Source: Spirochaetia bacterium
GTDB lineage: Bacteria; Spirochaetota; Spirochaetia; Treponematales; Breznakiellaceae
Length of the DNA stretch: 7,606 bases
Assembly: GCA_026002265.1 (NCBI GenBank)
Contig: BOBG01000093.1
Location: 1-7,606, forward strand
Reading direction: 5' to 3'
Positions within the stretch are counted from its first letter, which is position 1. Each line of letters starts with the position of its first letter. Under the pieces are notes generated by a model. That model had not been told where the DNA came from. It saw nothing but the letters and a program-made list of their open reading frames with translations, and did no database searches. Shown in pieces: positions 1 through 5,309 of this stretch. A program made the position numbers and the translations under genes.

Positions 1-1
1 T

Positions 2-139
2 AATAATATTGGATTACAAAAAATAGTTAATGTATGGAATAATATTAAAATAAATAATAACAAAATTGTAATTATAGAGAATCAAAACTATATGTCATCA
101 GATTTATTAAATGGAATATTCAAATCAGCTATACCATAA
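2..139 (+). CDS. 3' end of an unknown cassette gene (45 C-terminal residues)
   Basis: An open frame enters from the left edge and runs to a TAA at 137-139, 23 bp before attC1. That is where the gene of cassette 1 should end. The 45 visible residues are rich in Asn, Ile and Lys and include VWNNIKI and NQNYMSSDLLNGIF. I see no recognisable motif and cannot name a family. The reading frame is inferred from its openness and its position relative to attC1; the start lies outside the window. Confidence 0.55.
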   Translation, partial: NNIGLQKIVNVWNNIKINNNKIVIIENQNYMSSDLLNGIFKSAIP

Positions 140-162
140 TTGTAAAAGCAAAATTGAACTTC

Positions 163-330
163 GTATAACATACGCTATACGCTGCGCCGCAGTAGCGGCT
201 TGGCCGGAGAAAAAACGCAGTCGGCTTTGGCCTTAGTGCGTTTTTTCTCCGGCACATTTTTGCAGTTGCTGGAAACCTTCGGTTTCCTTTATCGCAACCG
301 CAAAAACGTCGTATAGCTTTCACGTTATGC
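163..330 (+). other. attC: attC site 1 (168 bp), end of cassette 1
   Basis: R'' is GTATAAC (163-169) and R' is GTTATGC (324-330). The inner pair is L'' GCTATACG (174-181) and L' CGTATAGC (310-317), an exact inverted repeat. Between them lie three hairpin arms. Arm a is GCCGC-AGTA-GCGGC (186-199). Arm b runs 204-252 with CCGGAGA6 pairing T6CTCCGG. Arm c is TTTTTGCAGTTGC (257-269) pairing GCAACCGCAAAAA (294-306), with one A.C mismatch and a tip of GAAACC/GGTTTC. Recombination is expected between G324 and T325. Cassette 1's R'' fits a GTTATAC start, whereas R' here belongs to cassette 2, as expected for an integrated array. Confidence 0.9.
210..246. terminator. Putative bidirectional intrinsic terminator in attC1 arm b
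   Basis: A6 (210-215) is followed by a stem CGCA/TGCG with an inner GGC/GGCC helix, then T6 (241-246). Read from either strand this is a G+C stem followed by a run of T. It could stop transcription leaving cassette 1 and, on the other strand, transcription from the toxin gene at 472-807. Termination is inferred; the inner part of the stem is interrupted by an internal loop. Confidence 0.45.
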
Positions 331-471
331 GCCATTATGTCTAAATGTTTTACGATCGTGCTTACATATACTGTAATAAGCATTTTTCGTAAATAATATA
401 AGAAAAATAATTAAATAAAATAAATGTAGGAATAGTATTTTCAAAAAAAAATGATTTTACTCCACACAATA
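331..471. other. AT-rich non-coding stretch at the start of cassette 2
   Basis: Apart from attC1, the gene-free region between 140 and 471 contains only this AT-rich DNA. It holds no convincing open frame, RNA gene or sigma70-type promoter. It lies downstream of the toxin gene, which runs leftwards, so it is the 3' untranslated part of that operon. Its first bases (R' GTTATGC followed by GCCAT) pair with the far end of the same cassette next to attC2. Confidence 0.5.
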
Positions 472-807
472 TTACAATATATCCTTTAATTCATTTTCTC
501 TTAATATATTTTTCCAGTCTCTTTTATTGTATAAAAACCTAATAGCATTAACCCTTTTCTTGTCTTCCTCAACATTATAAAATAAAACATAATTTTTTAT
601 TTTTATTGACCGTATGCCCAAAGATGCCAAATATGTATCTTGTACCAATGACCTTGTATATGGTGTTTCACATATATAATCCATAATATTCATTGCGTCT
701 TCAATTAAATTATCGGCCGCTCTTGGAGCTTCCAATCTTTCTCTAATATATTCATAAGATGAATCAATATCATCCTTTATTATTTTGGAAGGATTTAAAA
801 AATACAT
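472..807 (-). CDS. RelE/ParE-superfamily toxin of a type II toxin-antitoxin pair
   Basis: A 111-residue basic protein of the size usual for RelE/ParE toxins. The order is an N-terminal helical pair (about residues 5-50, including DSSYEYIRERLEAPRAADNL) and then the strand-rich core with LGIRSIKIKNYVLFYNV (about 63-79). It ends in VNAIRFLYNKRDWKNIL (about 87-103), the arrangement seen in ParE/RelE proteins. Such toxins either cleave mRNA at the ribosome or poison gyrase; which one cannot be told from the sequence. The ATG (805-807) follows directly on the antitoxin TAG with no gap, and GGAAG lies just upstream inside the antitoxin gene, so the two are translationally coupled. The pair points against the array direction. 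Confidence 0.88.
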   Translation of the reverse strand: MYFLNPSKIIKDDIDSSYEYIRERLEAPRAADNLIEDAMNIMDYICETPYTRSLVQDTYLASLGIRSIKIKNYVLFYNVEEDKKRVNAIRFLYNKRDWKNILRENELKDIL

Positions 808-1071
808 CTATCTTCCAATTAAACTGTTTAAATGATTAAACAGCTCTTCTTTGGTTATTGTTTCCCCGTTTTTAACCTGGTTTAACCCAACTTCTATTGC
901 ATTATATAATTCCAGCCTTCCTATGCTTTCCTCATATGTGTCAATGCTCATAATTGCCAACTTTCCCTTTCCGTCTTCTGTTATAAACATGGGTTCCCTG
1001 TTTTCTTCACAAAAGTCCGCAATCTCACGATACTTTTCACCTAAAATCGCACTTGCCTTAATTGCTGGCAT
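808..1071 (-). CDS. Phd/YefM-family antitoxin
   Basis: An 87-residue protein. The start at 1069-1071 is chosen because GGAGG sits 6-7 nt upstream and a consensus promoter lies just beyond. A longer open frame reaching 1167 would run through that promoter. The N-terminal half has the Phd/YefM pattern: MPAIKASAILGEKYREIADFC, then EPMFITEDGKGKLAIMSIDTYEE (roughly residues 27-50). It would form the DNA-binding dimer, and the C-terminal tail (about 51-87) would wrap the toxin. Phd/YefM antitoxins normally repress their own operon together with the toxin. In integrons such pairs are known to stabilise arrays because cassette loss releases the toxin. Confidence 0.88.
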   Translation of the reverse strand: MPAIKASAILGEKYREIADFCEENREPMFITEDGKGKLAIMSIDTYEESIGRLELYNAIEVGLNQVKNGETITKEELFNHLNSLIGR

Positions 1072-1104
1072 TGGATACCTCCAAAAATCCTTTAAGATAG
1101 TTAA

Positions 1105-1133
1105 AATATACCACCGATTTGGGATTATGTCAA
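1105..1133 (-). promoter_or_regulatory. sigma70-type promoter of the toxin-antitoxin operon
   Basis: On the minus strand, TTGACA (1128-1133), a 17-nt spacer and TATATT (1105-1110) precede the antitoxin start by about 33 nt. The -35 is a perfect consensus. It shares TTGACATAAT with the promoters of cassettes 7 and 8. An antitoxin operator probably overlaps it, but I could not identify one. Confidence 0.85.
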
Positions 1134-1211
1134 GTGGTTTGAGATGAGAAAAATATAAAAAATACATAATAACTATGAGTAGTAACTAAACCAGTGGTAC
1201 AGAAAAACGGC

Positions 1212-1379
1212 GCATACATACGCTATACGCTGCGCCGCAGTAGCGGCTTGGCCGGAGAAAAAACGCAGTCGGCCTTTGGCCTTTGTGCGTTTTTTCTCCG
1301 GCACATTTTTGCGGTTGCTGGAAACCTTCGGTTTCCTTTATCGCAACCGCAAAAACGTCGTATAGCTTTCACGTTAAGC
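1212..1379 (+). other. attC: attC site 2 (168 bp) with a damaged R'' box, end of cassette 2
   Basis: It has the same three arms as attC1, with a fully paired arm c (GCGGTTGC/GCAACCGC). R' is GTTAAGC (1373-1379). The R'' box reads GCATAC (1212-1217), where all other complete copies end in TAAC, so one A of the conserved AAC is missing. Bases upstream (AACGGC) and the start of cassette 2 (GCGCCATT) still pair around it. This should weaken integrase binding on one side of the site. Confidence 0.9.
1258..1295. terminator. Putative bidirectional intrinsic terminator in attC2 arm b
   Basis: A6 (1258-1263), stem ACGCA/TGCGT with inner GGCC-TTT-GGCC, then T6 (1290-1295). Transcription arriving from the left would be attenuated just before cassette 3, which has no obvious promoter of its own. 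Confidence 0.45.
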
Positions 1380-1406
1380 GACATAAAACCTGACCTGATC
1401 GTGTCA

Positions 1407-1424
1407 CCCGCCATCCGTGGCGGG
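1407..1424. repeat. REP-like hairpin upstream of the lipoprotein gene
   Basis: Stem CCCGCCA (1407-1413), loop TCCG, stem TGGCGGG (1418-1424). The core CCGCCATCCGTGGCGG recurs in the longer hairpin at 2224-2247 downstream of the same gene. No T run follows, so it is not a standard terminator. It sits 68 bp before the start codon. Confidence 0.6.
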
Positions 1425-1492
1425 CGAGGGAAAGGCAGATTTTGTGAAATACAACGTTTAACTCCATTGGTTTTTACCATAGGAGAGTAATT

Positions 1493-2119
1493 GTGAAAAA
1501 AGGCGTGTTTTCAGTTGTTTTGTTAGCTATGTTTGTCATCAGTTGTGCAAGTAGCGTGGGTGCAGAAACCGGAACTACCGGCGGTGATACGGCGGGGCGA
1601 TCTTCTACAAGATCGGCAAATAGGGTATACAAAATAGGTGACATTGGACCGGCAGGTGGACTTATCTTCTATGATAAAGGTGATTATTCAGATAGCTGGC
1701 GGTATCTGGAAGCTGCACCTGAGTCTACGGAGCAGAGTGGCCTTAGTTGGGGTGGGTATGGCACAAATGTAGGTACAGGGACAACTACTGGTATTGGTAT
1801 GGGCAAGATAAATACACAAATTATTGTACGTGTTATGAGAGATTATGGAATAGCTGGTGAAGCGGCGCAGTATTGTGATTCGTTGGTGTATGGAAGATAT
1901 GACGATTGGTTTTTACCAAGTAAAGATGAGTTAAATCTGATGTATACTAATTTAAGGAAGCCTTTACTTGACTGTTTTGGTAATGTATACTGGTCTTCTT
2001 CCGAAGGCAGGCAATACGAATACAGCGCATGGTTTCAGAATTTCGGCAATGGTGAACAGAGTGCTCTCAATCACAAGAATCGCGACACCTGTTATGTTAG
2101 AGCAGTGTGGCGATTCTAA
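1493..2119 (+). CDS. Exported lipoprotein with a DUF1566/Lcl-like C-terminal domain
   Basis: 208 residues starting at a GTG; AGGAG at 1481-1485 is well spaced and no better start is in frame. Residues 1-17 are a lysine-led hydrophobic signal ending FVIS before Cys18, a relaxed spirochaetal lipobox. A low-complexity Gly/Thr/Ser linker follows (about 19-45). The folded part begins YKIGDIGPAGGLIFYDKG (46-63). It includes DDWFLPSKDEL (137-147) and YWSSSE (166-171) and ends CYVRAVWRF, the hallmark pattern of DUF1566/Lcl C-terminal domains. These are surface-exposed domains, some of which are variable targets of diversity-generating retroelements. It is the only gene of cassette 3 and is less AT-rich than its neighbours. 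I found no consensus promoter between the attC2 R' box and the start. Ligand and role are unknown. Confidence 0.82.
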   Translation: MKKGVFSVVLLAMFVISCASSVGAETGTTGGDTAGRSSTRSANRVYKIGDIGPAGGLIFYDKGDYSDSWRYLEAAPESTEQSGLSWGGYGTNVGTGTTTGIGMGKINTQIIVRVMRDYGIAGEAAQYCDSLVYGRYDDWFLPSKDELNLMYTNLRKPLLDCFGNVYWSSSEGRQYEYSAWFQNFGNGEQSALNHKNRDTCYVRAVWRF

Positions 2120-2223
2120 TCGGCAGTAAAAAACACAATATTGGTATTTATAATAATATAGAATAAATACTAATGATGTAAAAAATTATAAAAAAAGACT
2201 TTGTTCCTCGTGAATGGTAAACT

Positions 2224-2247
2224 CCGTCCGCCATCCGTGGCGGACGG
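2224..2247. repeat. REP-like hairpin downstream of the lipoprotein gene
   Basis: Perfect 10-bp stem CCGTCCGCCA / TGGCGGACGG around a TCCG loop. It carries the same core as the hairpin at 1407-1424, so the two bracket the gene within cassette 3. It is followed by CTCCGTTACAGG rather than T residues. It may protect the transcript 3' end or mark an older repeat captured with the gene; both are inferences. Confidence 0.6.
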
Positions 2248-2269
2248 CTCCGTTACAGGTTTTACGATC

Positions 2270-2401
2270 GCTTAACAGGGCGTTTAAGCTGCGCCGGCAG
2301 TAGCCGGCTAGGGCTATGCCACGGTTTCATTTTGCTAGAAAATGCTATGGCATTTTCTTTATCGCAAAATAAAACCGTCATAAACGCCCGGAACGTTAGA
2401 C
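2270..2401 (+). other. attC: attC site 3, short divergent variant (132 bp)
   Basis: R'' is GCTTAAC (2270-2276), the exact complement of the GTTAAGC that opens cassette 3; R' is GTTAGAC (2395-2401). The L pair is GGGCGTTTA / TAAACGCCC. Arm a is GCCGG-CAGTA-GCCGGC-like. Arm b, the A6/T6 hairpin, is missing, which explains the shorter length. Arm c has a different sequence but the same design: ACGGTTT and ATTTTGC on the left, GCAAAAT and AAACCGT on the right, a tip of GAAAATGC/GCATTTTC, and the conserved TTTATCG bulge. Confidence 0.85.
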
Positions 2402-2427
2402 GCCATAATTTTTCAAAGAAAATGGTA

Positions 2428-2456
2428 TTGACAAATACTAAAAATTGATATACTAT
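2428..2456 (+). promoter_or_regulatory. sigma70-type promoter of cassette 4
   Basis: TTGACA (2428-2433), 17-nt spacer, TACTAT (2451-2456), starting 33 bp after the R' box. The ribosome-binding site AAAGGAG (2468-2474) and ATG (2481) follow directly. TATACT at 2449-2454 is an alternative -10 with a poorer 15-nt spacing. Confidence 0.82.
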
Positions 2457-2480
2457 AGTATAGATACAAAGGAGTGTATA

Positions 2481-3467
2481 ATGGATAAAGATAATGGTCA
2501 AAATCCAATTAATTCTGCATTTGGGGCTGAAACTAATGCAGAAGAAATCATTAAAAACATAAATTTAGAAGGGAAAAATGTCATCGTAACAGGCGGTTAT
2601 TCGGGAATTGGTCTTGAAGTTACAAAAGCATTGTCAACTGCTGGTGCCAATATCTTTATCCCTGTACGGAATATAAACAAAGGGCAAAAAACATTAGAAG
2701 GGATTAAAAATGTTAAACTAGATGAAATGGATCTCATGGACGGAAAATCAATTGATAATTTTACAAATAATTTTCTTAAAAATAATAATTTGCTGCATAT
2801 TCTTATTAATGGCGCCGGTGTAATGGCTCCTCCTCTTAGACGTGATTCTCGTGGCTATGAATCTCAATTTTCAACAAATCATCTCGGCCATTTTTACTTG
2901 ACCGCAAGACTTTGGCCGGCCTTGGTTAAAGCAAATGGGGCAAGAGTCTTAACCGTTTCTTCACGAGGGCATAGACTTAATGGGATTGACTTCGATGATC
3001 CAAATTTTGAACGAAGGGAATATGATAAATGGAAAACATATGCTCAATCAAAAAGCGCAAATGTATTATTTGCTTTGGAATTAGATAAACGCGGGAGAAA
3101 AAATAATATACGGGCTTTTTCTGTTCACTCCGGGATGGTACCAAATACTAGTTTGGGGCGGGATTTGACAGAAGCAGATAAAAAACCAAGGCCGATATTG
3201 GACGAACAGAGACGGTCTAAATCAAATGAAGAAAAGCCCCATTTTAAGACCGTTCAACAGGGGGCGGCAACTATTCTTTGGTGTGCATTAAGTTCACAAT
3301 TAAATGATTTAGGAGGCGTTTATTGTGAAGATTGTAATATTGCCATATCGGTTTCTTATGATAGTTTATCTGCTGACGGTGTAAGACCGTGGGCAATTGA
3401 TCCAGAATTATCAAGGCGTTTATGGGAATTAAGTGAAAGATTAATAGGTATGGAATTTAAAATATAA
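2481..3467 (+). CDS. Short-chain dehydrogenase/reductase (SDR)
   Basis: 328 residues from the ATG at 2481, chosen for AAAGGAG six bases upstream; an in-frame alternative start at 2445 would overlap the promoter. It is a classical-type SDR for NAD(P)-dependent oxidation or reduction of an alcohol or carbonyl. Visible motifs are the nucleotide-binding TGGYSGIG (37-44) and NGAG (110-113, usually NNAG). The catalytic serine lies in VLTVSSRGH (about Ser161), and YAQSK supplies Tyr187 and Lys191. HSGMVPN downstream replaces the usual HPG. The 30 residues before the Rossmann fold and the C-terminal region past 230 make it longer than the 250-residue core, like retinol-dehydrogenase/WWOX-type SDRs. 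The substrate cannot be inferred. It is the sole gene of cassette 4 and probably cytoplasmic, since no signal peptide or membrane segment is apparent. Confidence 0.9.
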   Translation: MDKDNGQNPINSAFGAETNAEEIIKNINLEGKNVIVTGGYSGIGLEVTKALSTAGANIFIPVRNINKGQKTLEGIKNVKLDEMDLMDGKSIDNFTNNFLKNNNLLHILINGAGVMAPPLRRDSRGYESQFSTNHLGHFYLTARLWPALVKANGARVLTVSSRGHRLNGIDFDDPNFERREYDKWKTYAQSKSANVLFALELDKRGRKNNIRAFSVHSGMVPNTSLGRDLTEADKKPRPILDEQRRSKSNEEKPHFKTVQQGAATILWCALSSQLNDLGGVYCEDCNIAISVSYDSLSADGVRPWAIDPELSRRLWELSERLIGMEFKI

Positions 3468-3537
3468 ATTAATAAAAATAATTAATGATATAAATAAATT
3501 ACTGGAAGTATGCCTTACGGGCAAGAAAAATTACGGC

Positions 3538-3706
3538 ACATAACATACGCTATACGTTGCGCCGCAGTAGCGGCTTGGCCTACGAAAAAACGCAGTCGGC
3601 CTTTGGCCTTAGTGCATTTTTTCTCCGGCACGTTTTTGCGGTTGCTGGAAACCTTCGGTTTCCTTTATCGCAACCGCAAAAACGTCGTATAGCTTTCACG
3701 TTATAC
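3538..3706 (+). other. attC: attC site 4 (169 bp), end of cassette 4
   Basis: R'' is ACATAAC (3538-3544) and R' is GTTATAC (3700-3706). Arm c is the best paired of the set, since ACGTTTTTGCGGTTGC has a full complement. The left half of arm b reads CCTACGA6 instead of CCGGAGA6, so the outer bases no longer pair with CTCCGG. R'' does not complement the GTTAGAC that opens cassette 4 (three adjacent mismatches), although the bases further out do pair. Confidence 0.9.
3585..3622. terminator. Putative bidirectional intrinsic terminator in attC4 arm b
   Basis: A6 (3585-3590), ACGCA against TGCAT with one C.A mismatch, inner GGCC-TTT-GGCC, T6 (3617-3622). The mismatch should make it weaker than the copies in attC2 and attC5. 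Confidence 0.38.
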
Positions 3707-3740
3707 GCCATTTGTCCTAAGCTTTTTTAAAATATAGGTA

Positions 3741-3769
3741 TTGACTTGGCTAAAAAAATACATCATAAT
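3741..3769 (+). promoter_or_regulatory. sigma70-type promoter of cassette 5
   Basis: TTGACT (3741-3746), 17-nt spacer, CATAAT (3764-3769). It begins 41 bp after the R' box, in the same place as the promoters of cassettes 4 and 7. The chosen ATG lies only seven bases after the -10, where transcription itself should begin, so the message would be leaderless or nearly so. Confidence 0.68.
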
Positions 3770-3776
3770 CATCATT

Positions 3777-4475
3777 ATGAAGGTATGCTTTTATATTAAA
3801 TCTATTATAATTTTGTATTTTACAGTTCTTCCGATATATGTGTATTCACAAACTATGGCGGACGTAATTAAAATTACAACAAATAAGGATTATCATATCA
3901 ATAAAATGTATCTTGATGGAAATTTTTCCCCTATTGGATGGTCAAAAGACGGATATTTTGCTTATGCGGAATATTTTGAAGGAAAACCTGGATCTTGTGG
4001 CAAGGGTGCAAGAGACGAGATATCGGCAGTTTATATTATGAATACAGTCACAGATGAAATAATTGAAAAAGTTACAAATAAGGATATTTCATTTGAGGAA
4101 TTTTGGCAATTAGAAGAATATAAAATTACGGCAATGTTAAAAAAACATAATATTATATCTTTACCTAATATTGAATTAAAAAATATCGAATTACTAGAAG
4201 AGATATACGGGATACGTGTATATTTCACATTTAATGACCCAGAAGATAATTATTGGTCGGCGTATGATAGTCTTATAGTAGAAAAAAATGAAAAATCAAA
4301 AGAAATCGCAGAATTATACACTGCCTGGTCTGTAAGAGAAATAATAGGGTATTATAAAAATCCATTTGAAGATAGAATAGTTATTTATGTTCTTCAAACG
4401 TCCTCAGAGGGTCCGGCAGAAGGATTAACTTTTTATTATTTTTTCGGCTGTCATTTAAATATTGGTTTTAATTAA
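3777..4475 (+). CDS. Exported protein of unknown function
   Basis: 232 residues from the ATG at 3777. A longer frame could begin at the TTG at 3741, but that codon is part of the -35 box and the ATG gives a clean signal peptide. MKVCFYIKSIIILYFTVLPI followed by YVYSQ (to about residue 25) looks like a type I signal sequence, so the protein is probably periplasmic or surface located. The mature part has GWSKDGYFAYAEYFEGKPG followed by two Cys-spaced Gly residues, and an acidic, Lys/Glu-rich middle. Near the C-terminus is YVLQTSSEGPAEGLTFYYFF. The SKDGYFAYAEY stretch recalls beta-propeller-like repeats, but one copy is not enough to assign a fold. I do not recognise the family. There is no Shine-Dalgarno sequence. 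It is the single gene of cassette 5. Confidence 0.72.
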   Translation: MKVCFYIKSIIILYFTVLPIYVYSQTMADVIKITTNKDYHINKMYLDGNFSPIGWSKDGYFAYAEYFEGKPGSCGKGARDEISAVYIMNTVTDEIIEKVTNKDISFEEFWQLEEYKITAMLKKHNIISLPNIELKNIELLEEIYGIRVYFTFNDPEDNYWSAYDSLIVEKNEKSKEIAELYTAWSVREIIGYYKNPFEDRIVIYVLQTSSEGPAEGLTFYYFFGCHLNIGFN

Positions 4476-4486
4476 TAGAATTAAAC

Positions 4487-4518
4487 ATATAAAAATAAAT
4501 GGGGTACGGACAAACGGC
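4487..4518 (+). repeat. 32-bp block shared by the 3' ends of cassettes 5 and 6 (copy 1)
   Basis: From ATATAAAAATAAATGGGG to GGACAAACGGC, these bases are identical to 5278-5309, just upstream of attC6. A shorter form (AATGGGGTACGG) precedes attC8. The identity extends beyond the attC sites proper, so the two cassettes share a 3' end by descent or recombination. Confidence 0.75.
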
Positions 4519-4687
4519 GTATAACATACGCTATACGCTGCGCCGCAGTAGCGGCTTGGCCGGAGAAAAAACGCAGTCGGCCTGCGGCCTTTGTGCGTTT
4601 TTTCTCCGGCACAGTTTTGCGGTTGCTGGAAACCTACGGTTTCCTTTATCGCAACTGCAAAAACGTCGTATAGCTTTCACGTTATAT
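4519..4687 (+). other. attC: attC site 5 (169 bp), end of cassette 5
   Basis: R'' is GTATAAC (4519-4525), exactly complementary to the GTTATAC that opens cassette 5; R' is GTTATAT (4681-4687). Arm c has GCGGTTGC against GCAACTGC, a top-strand G.T pair, and a TAC tip loop. Arm b has GGCC-TGC-GGCC at its tip. Complementarity between the cassette 5 ends continues for 18 nt with one mismatch. Confidence 0.9.
4566..4603. terminator. Putative bidirectional intrinsic terminator in attC5 arm b
   Basis: A6 (4566-4571), stem ACGCA/TGCGT, inner helix GGCC-TGC-GGCC, T6 (4598-4603). The changed tip loop keeps the helix intact. Confidence 0.45.
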
Positions 4688-4744
4688 GCAATGCCGCCTA
4701 AACTGGTTTGAAGAATATAAAATAAAAAATTTATTGGAGAATTG

Positions 4745-4773
4745 TTGACAATAGAAAATATTTGGTATATTAT
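4745..4773 (+). promoter_or_regulatory. sigma70-type promoter of cassette 6
   Basis: TTGACA (4745-4750), 17-nt spacer, TATTAT (4768-4773), 64 bp after the R' box. It is intact although no ATG or ribosome-binding site follows it before the DfsB-like coding region. Confidence 0.82.
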
Positions 4774-4818
4774 TATAAATAACTTTTTCTATAATATTCG
4801 GAAATAAACTTCAACAAA

Positions 4819-5274
4819 TTGTTGGATTTTATTAAAGAATTGCCGGATGAAATTAAAAATAAAACATACACAAATGATGAATTGAATGATCGTGATAAAA
4901 CGGTCAGTGATGTAATATGTCATTTGCACGAATGGCATTTGATGATGGAAAACTGGTATAAAGTTGGAATGGCTGGGAAAAAGCCGGCAATTCCGGCGGA
5001 AGATGTTACATGGCAGATATTGCCTGTATTGAACCATAGAATTTATGAAAAATATAAAGGAACGGATTTAAAAGAATCAATTTCTTTATTCAAAAAGAGT
5101 CATAAAAAAATTATGGACATAATTGAAAAACATACGGATGATGAACTTTTCACAAAGAAAAAATATCAATGGACAGGAACAACTTCATTGGGTGCATATT
5201 TGATTTCAGCAACTTCAAGTCATTATGGCTGGGGTTTAAAAACAATAAAACCATTAAAGAAAATGGTTAAATAA
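4819..5274 (+). CDS. ClbS/DfsB-family (DUF1706) four-helix protein, 5' end decayed
   Basis: 151 residues if translation starts at the TTG at 4819. It matches DUF1706: LLDFIKELPDE, then DKTVSDVICHLHEWHLMMENW (about 30-50), W.ILPVLNHRIYEKYKG, SLFKKSHKKIMDII, and DDELF....YQWTGTTSLGAYLISATSSHYGWGLKTI at the end. The fold is a DinB-like four-helix bundle. ClbS of this family protects colibactin producers by hydrolysing the toxin's cyclopropane; that activity cannot be assumed here. The family normally has 15-20 more residues at the front. In-frame codons upstream still read YSEINFNK as far as a TAA at 4792-4794, so homologous sequence precedes the TTG. No ATG and no Shine-Dalgarno sequence lie between promoter and gene. 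It is either translated poorly from a TTG or is a pseudogene in the making. Start uncertain, family fairly sure. Confidence 0.78.
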   Translation: MLDFIKELPDEIKNKTYTNDELNDRDKTVSDVICHLHEWHLMMENWYKVGMAGKKPAIPAEDVTWQILPVLNHRIYEKYKGTDLKESISLFKKSHKKIMDIIEKHTDDELFTKKKYQWTGTTSLGAYLISATSSHYGWGLKTIKPLKKMVK

Positions 5275-5277
5275 AAA

Positions 5278-5309
5278 ATATAAAAATAAATGGGGTACGG
5301 ACAAACGGC
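5278..5309 (+). repeat. 32-bp block shared by the 3' ends of cassettes 5 and 6 (copy 2)
   Basis: Identical to 4487-4518. It directly follows the DfsB-like stop codon and leads into attC6. Confidence 0.75.

Noticed and set aside
1075..1167. Longer antitoxin reading frame starting at 1167
   Set aside because: It would read through the -35 and -10 boxes. The ATG at 1071 has GGAGG and begins with the typical Phd/YefM N-terminus.
1456..1462. GTTTAAC resembling an integron core site upstream of the lipoprotein gene
   Set aside because: It has no partner box, L box or arms at attC distance, and does not fit the GTTA start shared by the other R' boxes.
1194..1490. Open frames across the attC sites encoding similar 60-98 residue peptides (also at 3510-3692, 4499-4711, 5290-5511, and reverse-strand versions)
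   Set aside because: They recur because the attC sequence recurs. They have no ribosome-binding site and simply translate the palindromic arms; the same track appears on both strands.
2224..2247. Strong hairpin after the lipoprotein gene as its terminator
   Set aside because: No T run follows on either strand. The shared core with 1407-1424 fits a REP-like repeat better.
4031..4228. Reverse-strand open frames within the cassette 5 gene and within the EFR1 gene (7068-7316, 7234-7422)
   Set aside because: They are shadows of AT-rich genes, without ribosome-binding sites or recognisable protein features.
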